Shown: in pieces, positions 6,745 through 7,266 of the stretch | Numbering within the stretch: position 1 is the first letter of the stretch | How the letters are laid out: each line of letters starts with the position of its first letter | NCBI GenBank assembly: GCA_964535015.1 | Contig: CAZHRU010000112.1 | Span: forward strand, 1 to 7,266 | Length of the DNA stretch: 7,266 bases | DNA from: CAZDUS01 sp964535015 | Lineage (GTDB): Bacteria; Verrucomicrobiota; Kiritimatiellia; CAIKKV01; CAITUY01 | Reading direction: 5' to 3' | Made by a program: the position numbers and the translations under genes | Notes under the pieces: generated by a model | Databases searched by the model: none | Told to the model about the DNA's origin: nothing | Seen by the model: only the letters and a program-made list of their open reading frames with translations

Positions 6745-7038
6745 TCATTTCTCCGCGTATTGACTGATTTCACGTTTGACAGCCTTGCGAGATGAAATAG
6801 TTCTGATGCAGGCATTTGACTTGCCGTTTTCCCGGTAAGTGTGATGCACCACCAAAACTGCACCGCTGGCCGAAAGACCAATCGTCACCCATCGATCCTC
6901 AGTCTTATTGTGTTCTTCATCAAACACCGTGATGTCCTTGGGATCACGGAAAACATGCGTTGCCTGCTCAAACCGCACGCCATGATTCTTTAGATTGAGC
7001 CGATCCTTTACGGGATCCCACTCGAAATCATAATTCAT
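6745..7038 (-). CDS. brnT: BrnT-family (DUF497) ribonuclease toxin
   Basis: A 97-residue protein with the full BrnT pattern: FEWDPVKDRLNLKNHGVRFE at 5-24, VFRDP at 29-33, EDRWVTIGLS at 47-56, VLVVHHTYR at 61-69 and IRTISSRKAVKREISQY at 78-94. BrnT is a RelE-like-fold RNase that blocks translation under stress and is neutralised by BrnA, encoded next in the same operon. The toxin-first order seen here is normal for this family. The start at 7038 is supported by AAGGG (minus strand, 7046-7050), 7 bases upstream. A good -10 lies about 32 bases before the ATG. No truncation is seen. Confidence 0.92.
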   Translation of the reverse strand: MNYDFEWDPVKDRLNLKNHGVRFEQATHVFRDPKDITVFDEEHNKTEDRWVTIGLSASGAVLVVHHTYRENGKSNACIRTISSRKAVKREISQYAEK

Positions 7039-7052
7039 CCGGTTGCCCTTGT

Positions 7053-7097
7053 TTACTCATCTGGTCGACATTGTACGGCAAAGGATTAAGTAAGCAA
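7053..7097 (-). promoter_or_regulatory. Predicted brnTA promoter with overlapping operator-like dyad
   Basis: On the minus strand a -10 TACAAT (7070-7075, five of six consensus bases) follows a weak -35 TTGCTT (7092-7097) at 16 bp, giving a start near 7063 and a leader of about 25 bases. Inverted arms TTACT (7053-7057) and AGTAA (7089-7093), extendable to six of seven matches, flank the -10 symmetrically. A dyad there would suit autorepression by the ribbon-helix-helix BrnA/BrnT complex. Confidence 0.5.
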
Positions 7098-7266
7098 TTC
7101 GCTGTCGCAATCGTTTCTTGCGCAGCGCGCATCTCTAAAGTCTTGGCATACTCGGCGCTGTCTCCACCAGGACGTCGTGGCGTTGATGTTGACCGCGGTA
7201 CTCCGCGGGCAACTGGAGTTTGGCCCTGGGCGTCTCATCCGGCGGCATAAAACAGGGCGGTTTCTA
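7098..7266. other. Unassigned GC-rich window end with a short minus-strand frame
   Basis: The base composition rises again here compared with the brnTA-mrr cluster. On the minus strand a frame runs from an ATG at 7248 to a TAG at 7135-7137, giving 37 residues starting MPPDETPRAKLQLPAEYRGQ, with no ribosome site. A pair of CCGCGG palindromes (7193-7198 and 7203-7208) can form a 6-bp stem with a TACT loop. I do not recognise a gene. It could be a fragment of a decayed gene, a genomic repeat, or the edge of a neighbour beyond the window. Confidence 0.2.

Noticed and set aside
6543..6881. Longer 112-codon version of the BrnA frame
   Set aside because: The extra N-terminal 46 codons overlap the brnT gene in another frame; the coupled ATG at 6743, one base from the brnT stop, gives a complete antitoxin.
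7028..7060. Ten-codon minus-strand frame overlapping the brnT start
   Set aside because: Very short, no ribosome site of its own, and its ATG lies at the expected transcription start; chance is the simpler explanation.

Overview
The window looks like a chromosomal piece of a fairly high-GC bacterium. An AraC regulator diverges from a cytoplasmic sugar operon that contains a signal-less FG-GAP protein and an NAD-dependent family-4 glycosidase. That style is common in the PVC superphylum (Verrucomicrobiota, Kiritimatiellota, Lentisphaerota). The assignment is inferred from gene content only; there is no rRNA or other phylogenetic marker beyond the ClpB N-terminus.

Layout. (1) 1-589, minus strand: first 196 codons of the ClpB disaggregase, cut by the window edge. 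(2) 590-868: intergenic region holding the presumed clpB leader. (3) 869-1606, minus: AraC-family regulator with an N-terminal cupin-like sensor. (4) 1607-1825: divergent control region with a 7-bp dyad and other short repeats. (5) 1826-5448, plus: a tight three-gene operon of a Gfo/Idh/MocA oxidoreductase, a seven-bladed FG-GAP beta-propeller without signal peptide, and a GH4 glycosidase with a CHGV motif. (6) 5449-5549: short convergent gap. (7) 5550-7038, minus: an accessory module read as brnT toxin, brnA antitoxin and mrr type IV restriction enzyme. It is visibly less GC-rich than the sugar operon and contains a long hairpin between brnA and mrr. (8) 7061-7266: brnT promoter region, then an unassigned GC-rich end with a short open frame.

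How the genes may work together. The AraC protein probably senses a sugar or glycan fragment and controls the operon across the shared promoter region. Two operon products are nicotinamide-dependent sugar enzymes: Gfo/Idh is a sugar or polyol dehydrogenase, and GH4 cleaves glycosides through a transient 3-keto intermediate. The GH4 CHGV motif points to an alpha-glucuronidase or alpha-galacturonidase subgroup. The propeller lacks an export signal and carries a repeated polar/His position at the predicted mouth of its central channel, so it may be a cytoplasmic binding protein or enzyme in the same pathway. This operon is the best candidate here for an undescribed pathway. The brnTA-mrr cluster is a small, probably transferred, defence and stress module made of known families.
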